A program made the position numbers and the translations under genes. Shown here one piece after another: positions 18,780 to 29,396 of a stretch of DNA of 64,000 bases (its first letter is position 1; each line of letters starts with the position of its first letter). A model generated the notes under the pieces. The model had not been told where the DNA came from and made no database searches. It was given only the letters and a program-made list of their open reading frames with translations. The stretch is from Aliiglaciecola sp. 3_MG-2023 (GTDB lineage Bacteria; Pseudomonadota; Gammaproteobacteria; Enterobacterales; Alteromonadaceae). The DNA lies in contig NZ_JAUORV010000021.1 in the NCBI RefSeq assembly GCF_030548205.1, forward strand, positions 30,436 through 94,435, written 5' to 3'.

Positions 18780-18802
18780 TTAATAAAGGTACACTTTATT
18801 AA
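18780..18802. promoter_or_regulatory. 9-bp palindrome upstream of fbp
   Basis: TTAATAAAG at 18780-18788 and CTTTATTAA at 18794-18802 form a perfect inverted repeat with a 5-nt centre, 74 bp before the fbp ATG in the mpl-fbp divergent region. It could be a regulator operator or a weak hairpin. I do not recognise the cognate regulator. Confidence 0.4.
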
Positions 18803-18875
18803 TGTGTTCTATGATTAGTAATGATTACTGTCAAAACCATGTCTTTTATAAATTCTAAAATAGGCTTTCACAAGA

Positions 18876-19850
18876 ATGAAACGACTCAATTCACAATTGC
18901 AAGAAGATGGCGCTCCAATGGAGCTAATATTGTTGATCCGCACTTTATTAGCAGGTTGCAAGGAAATTTCTTTTAGGGTTAGTCAAGGTGCATTAGCAGG
19001 CGTGCTAGGTTCTTTGTTAAGTGAAAATGTTCAAGGCGAAACGCAGAAGAAGCTTGACGTTATTTCTAACCAGATTCTAAAAGATATTTTGAAAGAATCT
19101 GGCTATGTGAAGGCCATTTCTTCAGAAGAAGAGGATGATGTTGTAGGTTGTCATCCTGAAGGTAAATATTTAGTGAGCTTCGATCCACTTGATGGCTCAT
19201 CAAATACCGATATCAATAGTTTGATTGGTACTATTTTTTCGATCACCCACGCGCCACAATGGATGGAGCCAGATGACCCTTCTGCGTTTTTGCAGCCAGG
19301 TACGCAAATTGTTGCAGCAGGCTATGTGCTTTATGGTCCTTCTACAATGTTGGCAATGAGTACCGGACGAGGAACTCATATCTATACCCTTGATAAAACT
19401 CACGGTGGTTTCCTGTTAACCGAAGCGAATGTTGAAGTACCTGCGCAAACTAAAGAGTTTTCCATCAACAGCTCAAACCAGCGCCACTGGGAAGAGCCTA
19501 TGCAGAATTACATAAACGATTTATTGGCGGGGGATGAAGGTCCTAGAGGCAAAAACTTCAATATGCGCTGGGTTGGTGCCATGGTTGGTGACATCCACCG
19601 TATACTTTCTCGTGGTGGACTGTTTGCCTATCCATTTGATAAACGTAATCCGAAAATTGCGGGTAAATTGCGTTTGTTGTATGAAGCTAACCCTATGTCA
19701 TTTCTAATCGAACAGGCTGGTGGCGCTGCAACAACGGGTGACAGACGAATTTTGGAAGTTATGCCGGAAGAAATTCATCAACGAGTTCCGGTTATCATGG
19801 GCTCAAAAGAAGAAGTAGAGACTTGCGTCACCTATTACGCAAAAAAATAG
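18876..19850 (+). CDS. fbp: class 1 fructose-1,6-bisphosphatase
   Basis: Fbp hydrolyses fructose-1,6-bisphosphate in gluconeogenesis. The 324-residue length fits class 1. Metal- and substrate-site motifs seen are [20 protein letters not shown] (the family signature), [39 protein letters not shown] (as YPFDKR and [10 protein letters not shown]) and the late [16 protein letters not shown]. It is monocistronic, with a divergent mpl upstream and a rho-independent terminator downstream. Gluconeogenesis would matter for a marine bacterium living on alginate and organic acids. Confidence 0.96.
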   Translation: MKRLNSQLQEDGAPMELILLIRTLLAGCKEISFRVSQGALAGVLGSLLSENVQGETQKKLDVISNQILKDILKESGYVKAISSEEEDDVVGCHPEGKYLVSFDPLDGSSNTDINSLIGTIFSITHAPQWMEPDDPSAFLQPGTQIVAAGYVLYGPSTMLAMSTGRGTHIYTLDKTHGGFLLTEANVEVPAQTKEFSINSSNQRHWEEPMQNYINDLLAGDEGPRGKNFNMRWVGAMVGDIHRILSRGGLFAYPFDKRNPKIAGKLRLLYEANPMSFLIEQAGGAATTGDRRILEVMPEEIHQRVPVIMGSKEEVETCVTYYAKK

Positions 19851-19879
19851 TCTGATTTTAAACTGACATTAATGAATTG

Positions 19880-19911
19880 AGGGCGTCGGATTAGTACTTG
19901 CGCCCTTTTTT
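19880..19911 (+). terminator. rho-independent terminator after fbp
   Basis: AGGGCG at 19880-19885 pairs with CGCCCT at 19901-19906, followed directly by a T tract. It lies 30 bp beyond the fbp stop codon. Confidence 0.8.
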
Positions 19912-20081
19912 GTGGAGTTTTTTTGACGACTCACGGCACAAATTCATAATAATCCGTGAGTGAATGACACATAATACTTTAAAACAACCAGAATAAGACC
20001 AAGGTAGTGATTTCATCTTGCACTGGAAGTCTTTATAATTACGCTAATTTACGTTAAATCACAACTTAAAGGTATCAATCA

Positions 20082-20612
20082 ATGAGCTTAAATGCTGTTC
20101 CAGCCGGTAAAAACTTGCCAGATGAAGTGAATGTCATCATCGAAATCCCAGCCCACGCTGACCCAGTAAAATATGAAGTAGATAAAGATACTGGTGCTAT
20201 ATTTGTTGATCGTTTCATGGCAACTTGTATGCACTACCCAACTAACTACGGCTATGTACCTCAGACACTTTCTTTAGACGGTGACCCTGTTGATGTTTTA
20301 GTGATGACTCCGTTCCCTTTGTTGGCCGGTTCAGTCATTAAATGTAGACCAGTGGGTGTTTTGAAAATGACCGATGAGTCAGGGGAAGATGCTAAAGTTT
20401 TAGCTGTGCCAATTGATAAACTGTCTACTATCTATCGTGAAGTAAAAGAAATCGATCAGGTTCCAGAGCTAACTAAGCAACAAATTGAACATTTCTTCGC
20501 TCATTATAAAGATTTAGAGCCTAACAAATGGGTGAAAATCGAAGGTTGGGGAAATTGTGAAGACGCTAAAGCGGAAATTGTTGATAGTGTAAAGCGCTAC
20601 GAAGCAGAGTAA
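20082..20612 (+). CDS. ppa: inorganic pyrophosphatase (family I)
   Basis: Ppa hydrolyses pyrophosphate and drives biosynthetic reactions. The 176-residue length equals the Escherichia coli enzyme. Active-site segments [19 protein letters not shown] (in part), [23 protein letters not shown] (the DGDPVDVLV signature) and EDAKVLAVP are intact, as is [16 protein letters not shown]. An AAAGGT lies before the ATG. It is monocistronic with its own strong terminator. Confidence 0.97.
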   Translation: MSLNAVPAGKNLPDEVNVIIEIPAHADPVKYEVDKDTGAIFVDRFMATCMHYPTNYGYVPQTLSLDGDPVDVLVMTPFPLLAGSVIKCRPVGVLKMTDESGEDAKVLAVPIDKLSTIYREVKEIDQVPELTKQQIEHFFAHYKDLEPNKWVKIEGWGNCEDAKAEIVDSVKRYEAE

Positions 20613-20639
20613 TCCCTTAATTTTTACCGCACTACTAAA

Positions 20640-20668
20640 AAGGCTAACCTCGGGTTAGCCTTTTTTTT
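20640..20668 (+). terminator. rho-independent terminator after ppa
   Basis: AAGGCTAACC pairs with GGTTAGCCTT across a TCG loop, and the right arm runs into an eight-base T tract. It is a textbook intrinsic terminator 27 bp after the ppa stop. Confidence 0.92.
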
Positions 20669-20784
20669 GAATTTTTGGCGAGCCAAGTATTTTTCGACAA
20701 AATCCTGTAAACTTACCTTTCTTTATTAATACCTTTTTATGATGATTTTCATATTCGTCCCTCAAATGGCTCGACAATAGAAAC

Positions 20785-22047
20785 ATGAAGCTAAATTCGA
20801 TTCGAACTAACCCCCAGTTGTTGTTATTGGCCATGGCGTTTGTGATGCCCTTGGTGTTTTCTGTTTGGAATGCGCTATTAAACAACTTTGTGGTGGAAAA
20901 AGCGCAATTTAGCGGTGCTGAAATAGGTATGCTGCAAAGTCTGCGAGAAGTACCTGGTTTTCTAGCATTTACAGCCGTTTTTTTACTTTTGGTGATTAAA
21001 GAGCAAACCTTTGCAATGCTCTCTCTTGCACTTATGTGTGTTGGAGTGGCAATGACTGGCTTCTTTCCATTTGAAATCGGTTTGTACTGCACAACAGTGA
21101 TTATGTCCGTTGGCTTTCATTACTTTGAAACCATCAACCAATCATTAACCTTGCAGTGGTTAGGAAAAGACAAAACGGCCCACTTTATGGGGCAGCAATT
21201 GGCGGTGAAAAGTTTCGCTTCTTTATTTGCGTACGGCAGTATTTGGTTATTGATGGAATATGTGGGAATAAGTTATCAAACCATGTACATGCTTGCTGGT
21301 GGCCTAGGTTTAATGATAGTCATATTTTTGTGGGGCTTGTTCGCGCAATTTAAACAACCTTCTACCCAACATAAACATATGTTTTTGCGAAAACGTTATT
21401 GGTTATATTATTGCCTGACGTTCTTCAGTGGTGCCCGTCGTCAAATATTTATGGTTTTTGCCTCATTTATGATGGTTGAAAAATTTGGTTATAGTGTAGG
21501 GGAAATCAGTCTACTTTTTATTATTAACTATGTATTTAACTTGTTTTTCGCTGGCAAAATTGGCAGCTGGATTGCCAAAGTAGGTGAGCGGCGAGCACTA
21601 ACAGTAGAATACCTTGGTCTAATCGTTATTTTTGTCAGTTATGCATTGGTAACCAGTTCCCAGTGGGCGGCTGTTTTATATGTGCTCGATCATCTTTTTT
21701 TCGCAATGGCTATCGCCATGAAAACCTACTTTCAAAAAATAGCTGATCCTCGAGATATTGCCTCTACAGCTGGGGTAAGCTTTACAATTAATCATATTGC
21801 TGCTGTGGTGATCCCTGCATTATTAGGTATCGTTTGGTTAACTTCGCCGTTATTGGTATTTTTCATTGGTGCTAGCTTTGCTGTATGTTCTTTATTGTTA
21901 GCATTGAATATACCCGACTCTCCAGATGCCGGTAATGAAGTGAGAAAGAACCCATTAGGTTGGGCTAATCAAACCATACAAGAGGCTGGCAAGGGCAGCG
22001 TAACGGCAATACCTGAAGAATCAACAACTATTAAGCCCATTGTATAA
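20785..22047 (+). CDS. MFS transporter, substrate unknown
   Basis: This 420-residue protein has about twelve hydrophobic segments and the general plan of a major facilitator superfamily permease, with a central cytoplasmic loop near residue 190-205 (QFKQPSTQHKHMFLRKRYW in part). The short motif GKIGSWIAKVGERRAL resembles the MFS motif A copy between helices 8 and 9. I cannot assign a substrate. The DUF3299 gene begins 12 bp downstream with its ribosome site overlapping this gene's end, so the two are probably an operon. The start ATG has only a weak ribosome site. Confidence 0.75.
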   Translation: MKLNSIRTNPQLLLLAMAFVMPLVFSVWNALLNNFVVEKAQFSGAEIGMLQSLREVPGFLAFTAVFLLLVIKEQTFAMLSLALMCVGVAMTGFFPFEIGLYCTTVIMSVGFHYFETINQSLTLQWLGKDKTAHFMGQQLAVKSFASLFAYGSIWLLMEYVGISYQTMYMLAGGLGLMIVIFLWGLFAQFKQPSTQHKHMFLRKRYWLYYCLTFFSGARRQIFMVFASFMMVEKFGYSVGEISLLFIINYVFNLFFAGKIGSWIAKVGERRALTVEYLGLIVIFVSYALVTSSQWAAVLYVLDHLFFAMAIAMKTYFQKIADPRDIASTAGVSFTINHIAAVVIPALLGIVWLTSPLLVFFIGASFAVCSLLLALNIPDSPDAGNEVRKNPLGWANQTIQEAGKGSVTAIPEESTTIKPIV

Positions 22048-22059
22048 GGATGAACTAAA

Positions 22060-22533
22060 ATGATGCGTGCTCTTAGACTGAGTTTGTTATTTGCTTTGTT
22101 AGTTAATACTAACTTTGCTTTTGCTGAGCCTACGGAAGTGTTTTGGGAAGATTTAGTACCTAAAAACTATGTTGCGCCGCCTGTCGATATTGACCACGCT
22201 ATATCCACCGGTCAGCAAAACCTATCCGCTCCTGTAGTGACCAAATTCAACAATATGGAAGTGAAGATACCGGGGTTTGTTGTTCCTCTCGAGGGAAATC
22301 AAGACAACATTACGGAGTTTTTACTGGTTCCATTTTTTGGGGCCTGTATTCATGTACCTCCGCCACCGCCTAATCAAATTGTTTATGTGAAAATTCCAAA
22401 GGGAGTGCCAGCAATGGCTTTGACCGATGTAGTTTGGGTAGTTGGCACTTTGACGACGGAAAGTTGGAGCGGTGAAATTGCTACAGTAGGGTACACCTTG
22501 CAAGGACAAGAAGTATTGCCCTATGACGGTTAA
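22060..22533 (+). CDS. secreted DUF3299 family protein
   Basis: The 157-residue product has a signal peptide (MMRALRLSLLFALLVNTNFAFA) and a mature domain matching DUF3299 as I know it. The hallmark is FFGACIHVPPPPPNQIV near residue 92-108, with a conserved histidine and cysteine that could bind a metal. The protein should be periplasmic. It follows the MFS transporter by 12 bp with an AAGGAT site. In other bacteria DUF3299 genes often accompany ABC exporter genes, which are not seen here. Function unknown. Confidence 0.82.
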   Translation: MMRALRLSLLFALLVNTNFAFAEPTEVFWEDLVPKNYVAPPVDIDHAISTGQQNLSAPVVTKFNNMEVKIPGFVVPLEGNQDNITEFLLVPFFGACIHVPPPPPNQIVYVKIPKGVPAMALTDVVWVVGTLTTESWSGEIATVGYTLQGQEVLPYDG

Positions 22534-22559
22534 CTGAGGTTAGGGTTTCTTATTTAGCT

Positions 22560-23255
22560 CTAACCGGTATAAATGCGTTCAGCCTGATTAAACAAGACCC
22601 AAGAGGTTAGAATGTATTTGTCGTTGGAAACCGGCACACAACCTCTGTGGGTATGGGTAAAATAGGCTGGCGCAATGACCATTCTGCCCGCTTTGGGTTG
22701 CACTGACTTATCTTGATAATAAAAATCTGTACTGCCACCTTCATCTACGTCATTTAAATAAAACATAAATAATAAAATGCGATGAAGTGCATCGTTATTG
22801 CCCGCTTGAGGATAAACTTCAGAGTGCCAATAGGGATATCCGCCTTTTTGCTTCTGATATTTCTGGGCGTTAATATCACCGATACGAAATAGATATTGCA
22901 CTAAATTTTGTAAATTGGGTTTGCCCACAGTCTCGAAGTTTTCTTGGGTCAATTTAACTGGCAGGCCGGTGTTGGGATCTTTTACGGTTAATCCAATCGG
23001 CCCAATTAATGCAAAAAAGTACTTTTCAAAATAGGCCATCAATTGTTCGGATAACAAGGGGAGCAACGCCTGATATTCGGCTTGAAACTCAGCATTCTGG
23101 ACGATGGATACGTCTTTACTTAGTTTTTTGTCAGTATCGACACCGCCACCGGTTCGGCCTTGCTGTGTATTTTTACTGTTTTCAAAACGTTGGATGAATC
23201 CGTCACACAACTTTTGCGGCACCACGTTATCGATGACTTCAATAAAATCCTTCAT
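22560..23255 (-). CDS. 2OG-Fe(II) oxygenase (prolyl 4-hydroxylase-like)
   Basis: The 231-residue protein fits the 2-oxoglutarate/Fe(II) dioxygenase superfamily. An iron-binding H-x-E pair appears in YWHSEVYP, followed by LLFMFYLNDVDEGGSTDFYY (in part) typical of P4H-like enzymes. The distal histidine is probably in FTHTHRG, with a basic residue KYILTSW beyond. The start codon overlaps the stop of the upstream thioesterase gene (TAATG). The target is unknown; it may be a protein residue or a small molecule. Confidence 0.78.
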   Translation of the reverse strand: MKDFIEVIDNVVPQKLCDGFIQRFENSKNTQQGRTGGGVDTDKKLSKDVSIVQNAEFQAEYQALLPLLSEQLMAYFEKYFFALIGPIGLTVKDPNTGLPVKLTQENFETVGKPNLQNLVQYLFRIGDINAQKYQKQKGGYPYWHSEVYPQAGNNDALHRILLFMFYLNDVDEGGSTDFYYQDKSVQPKAGRMVIAPAYFTHTHRGCVPVSNDKYILTSWVLFNQAERIYTG

Positions 23256-23662
23256 TACTCTGCTTCCACCTGAGGATAAATATGCTCGTGAAGTTGGGAT
23301 TTGATGCTTTCATCTATTGGCACTGCTTTATTGGCTTTAAAATCAAAGCGCACTAGGGTAGTCGTACCTGAGGCTACTTTCTGATCTTGTTGCCAAATCT
23401 CTTGATATGTATCGAAAGAACTATTGCCAATTCTGCTCACATAAGTGCGCACTTCCACTGGTTTGCCGTAAAATATCTGTAAATGAAAATCGATTTTGTA
23501 ACTGGCCAAAATCAGTGGCCAGTTTTTCAAATCTAGATCTGGAGTGAAAAATTTGAAGATGGGCTCTCTACCGCATTCAAACCAGCCAGCAACCACAGTG
23601 TTGCTGACATGGGCTAAACCATCTGTTTCATAAAATCTAACGTTAAACTTTTCGCTAAACAT
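23255..23662 (-). CDS. acyl-CoA thioesterase, hotdog fold (4HBT)
   Basis: The 135-residue product has a single hotdog domain. The catalytic-type segment is RFYETDGLAHVSNTVVAGWFECGRE (YETDGLAHVSN), where the 4HBT family has its aspartate-containing motif. The later half alternates beta strands, ending KAVPIDESIKSQLHEHI. Relatives hydrolyse acyl-CoA thioesters. It is translationally coupled to the oxygenase gene through a TAATG overlap and lies just downstream of uvrA on the same strand. Confidence 0.85.
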   Translation of the reverse strand: MFSEKFNVRFYETDGLAHVSNTVVAGWFECGREPIFKFFTPDLDLKNWPLILASYKIDFHLQIFYGKPVEVRTYVSRIGNSSFDTYQEIWQQDQKVASGTTTLVRFDFKANKAVPIDESIKSQLHEHIYPQVEAE

Positions 23663-23679
23663 ACTCTATCTGTATTCCA

Positions 23680-26520
23680 TTATGCCTGTCTGGCGTCGTC
23701 TAATATTGGTTTAAGGAAATGAGCTGTATGAGAGCCTTTCACCTTGCTAACCTCTTCTGGTGTGCCTTGAGCGATAATATTACCACCGCCTGAACCCCCT
23801 TCTGGCCCCAAATCGACTATCCAATCTGCGGTTTTTATCACATCCAGATTGTGTTCAATAACCACTACGGTATTACCGTGATCCCGAAGCCTATGCAACA
23901 CTTCCAATAATTGTTTTATATCGTGGAAATGCAATCCTGTTGTGGGTTCATCCAAAATATACAGGGTTTGGCCAGTATCACGTTTGGATAGTTCTTTGGC
24001 AAGTTTCACCCGTTGGGCTTCCCCGCCAGAAAGGGTTGTCGCAGACTGTCCTAAACGAATGTATGACAAACCTACGTCAATTAGGGTTTGCAGTTTACGG
24101 GCAATCGCTGGAATGGCATCGAAGAATTCACGGGCTTCTTCCACCGTCATATCGAGCACTTGATTAATATCTTTGCCCTTGTAGGTTACTTCTAACGTTT
24201 CGCGGTTATAACGTTTGCTTTTGCACACGTCACAAGGCACATACACATCGGGTAAAAAGTGCATTTCCACTTTAATTAGACCATCTCCCTGACAAGCTTC
24301 ACAACGTCCGCCTTTGACGTTAAAACTAAATCGTCCTGGCTTGTAACCGCGAGAGCGTGCCTCTTGGGTAGCAGCAAACATTTCTCGAATGGGAGTGAAT
24401 ATACCTGCGTAAGTTGCCGGATTTGAACGCGGTGTGCGGCCGATTGGACTCTGGTCGATATCAACCACTTTATCTAGTTGATCCAGGCCTGTTATGTCTT
24501 TGTAAGGAGCAGCTTCACCTGTGGTCGCACCGTTTAAGGCGTGATGTGCTAACTTATAAAATGTATCGTTGACCAAGGTCGATTTGCCAGAGCCAGAGAC
24601 GCCGGTTACACAGGTCATGAGTCCAATTGGGATATGTAAATCTACTTGCTGTAGGTTATTCCCCGTTGCACCAGTTAATTTCACCCATTTATCGTCTTTG
24701 ACTTTATTACGTTCTTTAGGAATTTCTATTCGCTCTCTACCGGAAAGGTATTTCCCTGTAAGTGAGTCTTCACTTTTTAATATGTCTTCGAGGCTACCTT
24801 CAGCAACAATTTGGCCGCCATGTACGCCCGCTCCTGGTCCGATATCAACAATATAGTCGGCTTCTTTGATGGCATCTTCATCATGCTCTACAACGATAAC
24901 CGTGTTACCTAAATCCCGAAGGTGTCTAAGGGTTTTTAACAAGCGTTCGTTGTCGCGTTGATGCAAGCCGATTGAGGGTTCATCTAATACGTACATAACC
25001 CCTACTAAGCCTGCCCCGATTTGACTGGCTAAGCGGATGCGCTGGGCCTCGCCACCGGATAAGGTGTCCGCACTTCGTGACATAGAAAGGTAGTTCAAAC
25101 CTACGTTAACCAGAAAACTTAAGCGGTCGTTAATTTCTTTTAGAATCTTTTCCGCGATCTGTGCACGCTGTCCGCTTAAATCTAATTGGTCAAAAAATTC
25201 CAGGGCATCAGAGATGGACATCTCGGTAATGCTTGGTAGTGCTGTTTCACCAATAAATACGTTTCTAGCTTCTAATCGCAAGCGGGCTCCGCCACAACTA
25301 TTACAGTGTTGTTGGCTAAGGTATTTAGACAGCTCTTCACGCACAGCATTAGATTCTGTCTCTTTATAGCGGCGGTCCATATTTGGAATAATGCCTTCAA
25401 ATGGATGCTTGCGCTCCATGATGTCGCCGCGATCGTTAATGTACTTAAACTTAATTGCGGTTCCTTTGCTGCCGAACAAAATAACATCTTTATGTTTGCT
25501 ATCAAGTTCTTCAAAGGGAACCGTAAGGCTGAATCCGTAGTGATCAGCAACGGCTTGTAACATCTGAAAATAATAGTAACTGCGTTTGTCCCAGCCGCGA
25601 ATCGCGCCCCCAGACAAACTTAATTCTTGGTTACTAACAATTTTTCCAGGATCGAAAAACTGTTTGTTTCCTAAACCGTCACAGGTAGGACAGGCACCTG
25701 CAGGGTTATTAAAGGAAAACAACCTAGGCTCGAGTTCAGCCATGCTGTAACCACAATGGGGACACGCAAAGTTGGCTGAAAATACCAATTCGTCTTTCGC
25801 TAAGTCATCCATAAAGGCGACCTTGGCGGCACCTGCGGATAACTGCAATGCAGTTTCAAAAGACTCAGATAACCTTAACGCTAAATCGTCACGCACTTTG
25901 AAACGGTCGACCACCACTTCAATGGTGTGCTTTTTATGAAGGTCGAGCTGAGGCGGATCGGAAAGGTCACAGACTTCACCATCAATGCGTGCGCGTATGT
26001 ATCCTTGTGCAGCTAAACCCTCAAGGGTTTTTATGTGCTCGCCTTTGCGCTCTTGCACAACAGGTGCAAGTAACATTAACTTAGTGCCTTCTTCCATCTC
26101 TAGCACTCGGTCGACCATTTGACTTACCGTTTGTGCCGCTAAGGGAACATGGTGAGTAGGGCATCGAGGCTCACCTACGCGGGCATATAACAAGCGCAGG
26201 TAATCGTAAATTTCAGTGATGGTGCCCACCGTAGAGCGTGGGTTATGAGACGTTGACTTTTGCTCGATGGAGATAGCCGGTGATAAACCTTCAATATGGT
26301 CAACATCGGGCTTTTCCATCATCGACAAAAATTGTCTGGCATAGGCGGAAAGGGATTCTACATAACGCCGTTGCCCTTCAGCATATAAAGTATCAAAAGC
26401 TAAAGAAGATTTACCCGAACCCGACAGGCCTGTAATAACAATTAGCTTGTCACGGGGAAGCGTTATATTGACGTTTTTCAGATTGTGGGTGCGCGCACCC
26501 CTAACTTCAATTTTATCCAT
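23680..26520 (-). CDS. uvrA: excinuclease ABC subunit A
   Basis: UvrA is the damage-sensing ABC ATPase of nucleotide excision repair. From the ATG at 26520 the protein is 946 residues and starts [17 protein letters not shown], the usual UvrA beginning; a frame reaching 26568 would add 16 unlikely residues. Walker A motifs are GLSGSGKSS and GVSGSGKST. Zinc-finger cysteines appear in CPHCGYS/CPTCDG and in [20 protein letters not shown] signatures [12 protein letters not shown] and [12 protein letters not shown] and both Walker B segments ([18 protein letters not shown]) are intact. I found no clear LexA box upstream. Confidence 0.98.
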   Translation of the reverse strand: MDKIEVRGARTHNLKNVNITLPRDKLIVITGLSGSGKSSLAFDTLYAEGQRRYVESLSAYARQFLSMMEKPDVDHIEGLSPAISIEQKSTSHNPRSTVGTITEIYDYLRLLYARVGEPRCPTHHVPLAAQTVSQMVDRVLEMEEGTKLMLLAPVVQERKGEHIKTLEGLAAQGYIRARIDGEVCDLSDPPQLDLHKKHTIEVVVDRFKVRDDLALRLSESFETALQLSAGAAKVAFMDDLAKDELVFSANFACPHCGYSMAELEPRLFSFNNPAGACPTCDGLGNKQFFDPGKIVSNQELSLSGGAIRGWDKRSYYYFQMLQAVADHYGFSLTVPFEELDSKHKDVILFGSKGTAIKFKYINDRGDIMERKHPFEGIIPNMDRRYKETESNAVREELSKYLSQQHCNSCGGARLRLEARNVFIGETALPSITEMSISDALEFFDQLDLSGQRAQIAEKILKEINDRLSFLVNVGLNYLSMSRSADTLSGGEAQRIRLASQIGAGLVGVMYVLDEPSIGLHQRDNERLLKTLRHLRDLGNTVIVVEHDEDAIKEADYIVDIGPGAGVHGGQIVAEGSLEDILKSEDSLTGKYLSGRERIEIPKERNKVKDDKWVKLTGATGNNLQQVDLHIPIGLMTCVTGVSGSGKSTLVNDTFYKLAHHALNGATTGEAAPYKDITGLDQLDKVVDIDQSPIGRTPRSNPATYAGIFTPIREMFAATQEARSRGYKPGRFSFNVKGGRCEACQGDGLIKVEMHFLPDVYVPCDVCKSKRYNRETLEVTYKGKDINQVLDMTVEEAREFFDAIPAIARKLQTLIDVGLSYIRLGQSATTLSGGEAQRVKLAKELSKRDTGQTLYILDEPTTGLHFHDIKQLLEVLHRLRDHGNTVVVIEHNLDVIKTADWIVDLGPEGGSGGGNIIAQGTPEEVSKVKGSHTAHFLKPILDDARQA

Positions 26521-26793
26521 GGATCCAAAATGTTGCCCGACCAAAAGATCAGTATTACATAATTGCAAATCATGCTCTATTCAGAACGGGCTATTATTCC
26601 AAAAAAAGCGTAAATTTTTTATTTAAAACGTGTTTTTAACCATCTATCGCCTATTTTAATGCTGTGATAAACTTCGCGGCCAATATTTAGTATTCACTTC
26701 TTAATCAATTTAATGGGCAAAAGATTTTTGTAATCCATGTTGTTGATTCAGGAAGACGTCAATTAGCTTTATTTTAAACCATAGTGATTTGTT

Positions 26794-28149
26794 TTGAACG
26801 CAACTGAATTACGTGCCGCCTTATCTCTTGCCTTTATCTATGTCCTAAGAATGTTGGGACTATTTATGGTGATGCCAGTTTTAGCCATATTAGCCCAAGA
26901 CTACCCTGATTACTCTGTTCTAATGGTGGGAATTGCCATTGGTGGATATGGTTTAACCCAAGCTATATTGCAAATTCCCATGGGAATGTTTTCAGACAAA
27001 TTTGGCCGCAAACCTATCATTATTGTGGGCTTGTTGCTGTTTTCGTTAGGCAGTTTAATTGCAGGTTTTGCTGACAGTATGTGGATGCTAGTGTTAGGGC
27101 GCATACTGCAAGGTACAGGGGCCATCGCAGGGGCGATTATGGCATTAGCTGCGGACGTTAGTCGCGAAAATCAGCGACCTAAAGTGATGGCGATTATTGG
27201 TATTGCCATCGGCTTTTCATTTTACTTAGCACTCATGATTGGGCCAATGATTTCTAATCTGTGGGGGTTATCTGGGATATTTTTTGTCACCGCGGTATTA
27301 GCTATTTTATGTATATTTATAGTTGGTTTTGTGGTCCCTTCACAGCACAAAAGTGCACCTTCAGGAGATACCTTACCCACCTGGAAAGATGTGGCTAATT
27401 TGTTTGGTGATAAACAAATTCAAAAGTTAAACATCAGTGTTTGTTTATTGCATATGATGATCACTCTGTTTTTCATGCAGTTGCCGGTAATGCTTCAACA
27501 AATGGGGTTAATGGTTGAAGTGCAATGGAAGCTCTATTTGCCGGTATTGTTAAGTTCTATTGTTGGTTTAACGGTGCTGATGGGGCTAAATCGCAAAGTT
27601 TCACAGAAAGTGCTGATGTTAGTGTCGATTTTACTGCTAATGATTGCCTGTGCTGGATTATCTTTATCAACAACTTTATTCGCCGTCGCCGCTTTCGCAG
27701 TAGTGTTTTTCAGTGGTTTTAATTATTTAGAAGCAAACTTACCTGCATGGGTTTCGAGCATCGCACCGGCTGGCAAAAAAGGCTCTGCCATGGGGATGTA
27801 TGCCAGTTTTCAGTTCTTTGGTGCGTTTTTAGGGGGAATGTTAGCCGGAGTTCTCAATCAATATTTCTCCCCTTCAGAAGTACTAATGTGTGCCATTGGC
27901 ATTTTGCTTGTTTGGACAGGCATCGTATTTAATCTGAAAAGCGTGGATAGATATCGACGCTATACTTTAAGTGGAGTGAGCGGGGCTGCGGATTTAGAAC
28001 GCCTTAAAAAGCAACTGTTGGCTATGCCTGGAGTAGTTGATCTTGCCTTGGTGGCCCACGAAAATAGTGTTTATGTTAAAGCTACTGCGGAATTTAATCT
28101 TCGACAAGCGCAACAAATCGTCCTCGATACTGCATCCGGTCAAGCGTAA
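26794..28149 (+). CDS. yajR: YajR-like MFS transporter with C-terminal YAM domain (TTG start)
   Basis: This 451-residue permease resembles Escherichia coli YajR: RMLGLFMVMPVLA in helix 1, GGYGLTQAILQIPMGMFSDKFGRKP (motif A as SDKFGRKP), RILQGTGAIAGAIMALAADVSRENQR. After twelve helices a cytoplasmic ferredoxin-like extension follows (about 385-451, ending MPGVVDLALVAHENSVYVK), matching the YAM domain of YajR. The start is a TTG; it gives MNATELRAALSLA, aligned with relatives, and no nearby ATG does so. It is divergent from uvrA, the order seen in relatives (uvrA-MFS-ssb). The substrate is unknown. Confidence 0.85.
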   Translation: MNATELRAALSLAFIYVLRMLGLFMVMPVLAILAQDYPDYSVLMVGIAIGGYGLTQAILQIPMGMFSDKFGRKPIIIVGLLLFSLGSLIAGFADSMWMLVLGRILQGTGAIAGAIMALAADVSRENQRPKVMAIIGIAIGFSFYLALMIGPMISNLWGLSGIFFVTAVLAILCIFIVGFVVPSQHKSAPSGDTLPTWKDVANLFGDKQIQKLNISVCLLHMMITLFFMQLPVMLQQMGLMVEVQWKLYLPVLLSSIVGLTVLMGLNRKVSQKVLMLVSILLLMIACAGLSLSTTLFAVAAFAVVFFSGFNYLEANLPAWVSSIAPAGKKGSAMGMYASFQFFGAFLGGMLAGVLNQYFSPSEVLMCAIGILLVWTGIVFNLKSVDRYRRYTLSGVSGAADLERLKKQLLAMPGVVDLALVAHENSVYVKATAEFNLRQAQQIVLDTASGQA

Positions 28150-28221
28150 GCCGGTACTTAATGGCATCGAAGGATGAATTGTGTTGAGTTAAACTTAATG
28201 CCAATTTTGGTGAGAATATAA

Positions 28222-29088
28222 ATGACTAATTTAATCCCTTGGCGCTCGTTACTGTTTCTACCTGCTAATAATCAAAAATTTATTGATAAAGCCCATACTC
28301 GTGGTGCTGATGGTTATATTCTAGATTTAGAAGATAGTATTCCTCCTGACCACAAAACCACTGCACGGGCGAATATTGTAACTGCTGCTAAAGTCGTGGC
28401 GAAAGACGGCGCTGATACCTTAGTTAGAATAAACTCCGGACTACGACTCGCAATAAGAGATTTAGAAGCGGTAATTGATCCTCAGGTTTGCGCCATAGTT
28501 ATCCCGAAAGTCAGCAGTGCTGGCCATGTCCAATTAATTGCTGAGACAATCGAAGAGCTGGAACATGAAAAGCAAATGCCCCCGGGGTATACGCGACTGA
28601 TTGCGCAAATTGAACACGTTGATGTAATGTCTAAGTTAGACGAAATCGCCAATAGCTCTAGTCGCTTAGTGGCCATGACTATGGGCACGGAAGATTTGTC
28701 TTTGTCCATTGGCATGGAGCCCATCACTGAAGCACTTGTTGGCCCTTGTCAGCAATTAATTATGGCGTGTCGGCGGGCAAATATCATACCTATGGGGTTT
28801 CCTGCTTCCATCGCGGATTTTAGCGATACTGACAAGTTTCAGGTCGTTGCCGAGCTTGCCAACAAAATAGGGTTTTCTGGTGCGCCTTGTGTACACCCAA
28901 TGCAAGTTAAAATATTGAATCAAGTCTTTATGCCCTCTGAACAACAAGTAAAACAGGCCAATGACATAATTCAATCTTTCCAGCAACAATATGAGCAGGG
29001 GACAGGGGCCACTAATTTTGCCAATAAAATGATTGATTTACCTGTGGTGAAACGAGCAGAAAATCTTTTGAAAAGGCTAAATCGGTAA
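28222..29088 (+). CDS. CitE-like CoA ester lyase (HpcH/HpaI family)
   Basis: The 288-residue protein is a TIM-barrel lyase of the HpcH/HpaI/citrate-lyase-beta group. Family features are RSLLFLPANNQKF, the metal-site stretch ILDLEDSIPPDHK, LVRINSG, the glutamate-containing IAQIEHVD, MTMGTEDLSLSIGM and FSGAPCVHPMQVKILN. Related enzymes cleave malyl-, citramalyl- or citryl-CoA. No citrate lyase alpha or gamma subunit is nearby, so it is likely a stand-alone malyl/citramalyl-CoA lyase or thioesterase-type enzyme. It sits between the YajR-like gene and ssb, which is not its usual place in Vibrio. Confidence 0.85.
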   Translation: MTNLIPWRSLLFLPANNQKFIDKAHTRGADGYILDLEDSIPPDHKTTARANIVTAAKVVAKDGADTLVRINSGLRLAIRDLEAVIDPQVCAIVIPKVSSAGHVQLIAETIEELEHEKQMPPGYTRLIAQIEHVDVMSKLDEIANSSSRLVAMTMGTEDLSLSIGMEPITEALVGPCQQLIMACRRANIIPMGFPASIADFSDTDKFQVVAELANKIGFSGAPCVHPMQVKILNQVFMPSEQQVKQANDIIQSFQQQYEQGTGATNFANKMIDLPVVKRAENLLKRLNR

Positions 29089-29396
29089 AACTAGACTAGC
29101 TCAATGAGTAAATTGATTTATATTAATGGTAAGTAATTTAAACTGAATTTAGTTCAGATTTTATTGAGATAAAACTAACTATTCGGGTTACAATACTGCG
29201 GATAAATACGAACAATGATGCCAAGTTTTTTAACTAAATTGGCAGCGAACATACCTTTTCTACATAAATATTTAGGTAAGTTTCTGAATTTAATAACCAA
29301 TTTAGAAATATCTGCTTGGATGCTAAATAAGTATGTCTTGAGACATACAAGAAATGGGAAAGACAACTTGTTTAGCAACGAATAATAGGAGTAAAC
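29089..29396. other. 308-bp gene-free leader of ssb
   Basis: No credible gene is seen here; short frames on the minus strand lack ribosome sites. The stretch is AT-rich and must contain the ssb promoter. It holds a weak CTGAA/TTCAG hairpin near 29145 that could end the CitE-like gene, and the palindrome at 29331-29348. Confidence 0.6.
29331..29348. promoter_or_regulatory. palindrome upstream of ssb
   Basis: GTATGTC at 29331-29337 and GACATAC at 29342-29348 form a perfect 7-bp inverted repeat around TTGA, about 50 bp before the ssb ATG. It is not a LexA-type CTGT-N8-ACAG site. It may be an operator or a short leader hairpin. Confidence 0.4.

Noticed and set aside
29331..29348. Palindrome before ssb as a LexA box
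   Set aside because: It lacks the CTGT-N8-ACAG arrangement; the arms are GTATGTC and GACATAC with a 4-bp centre.
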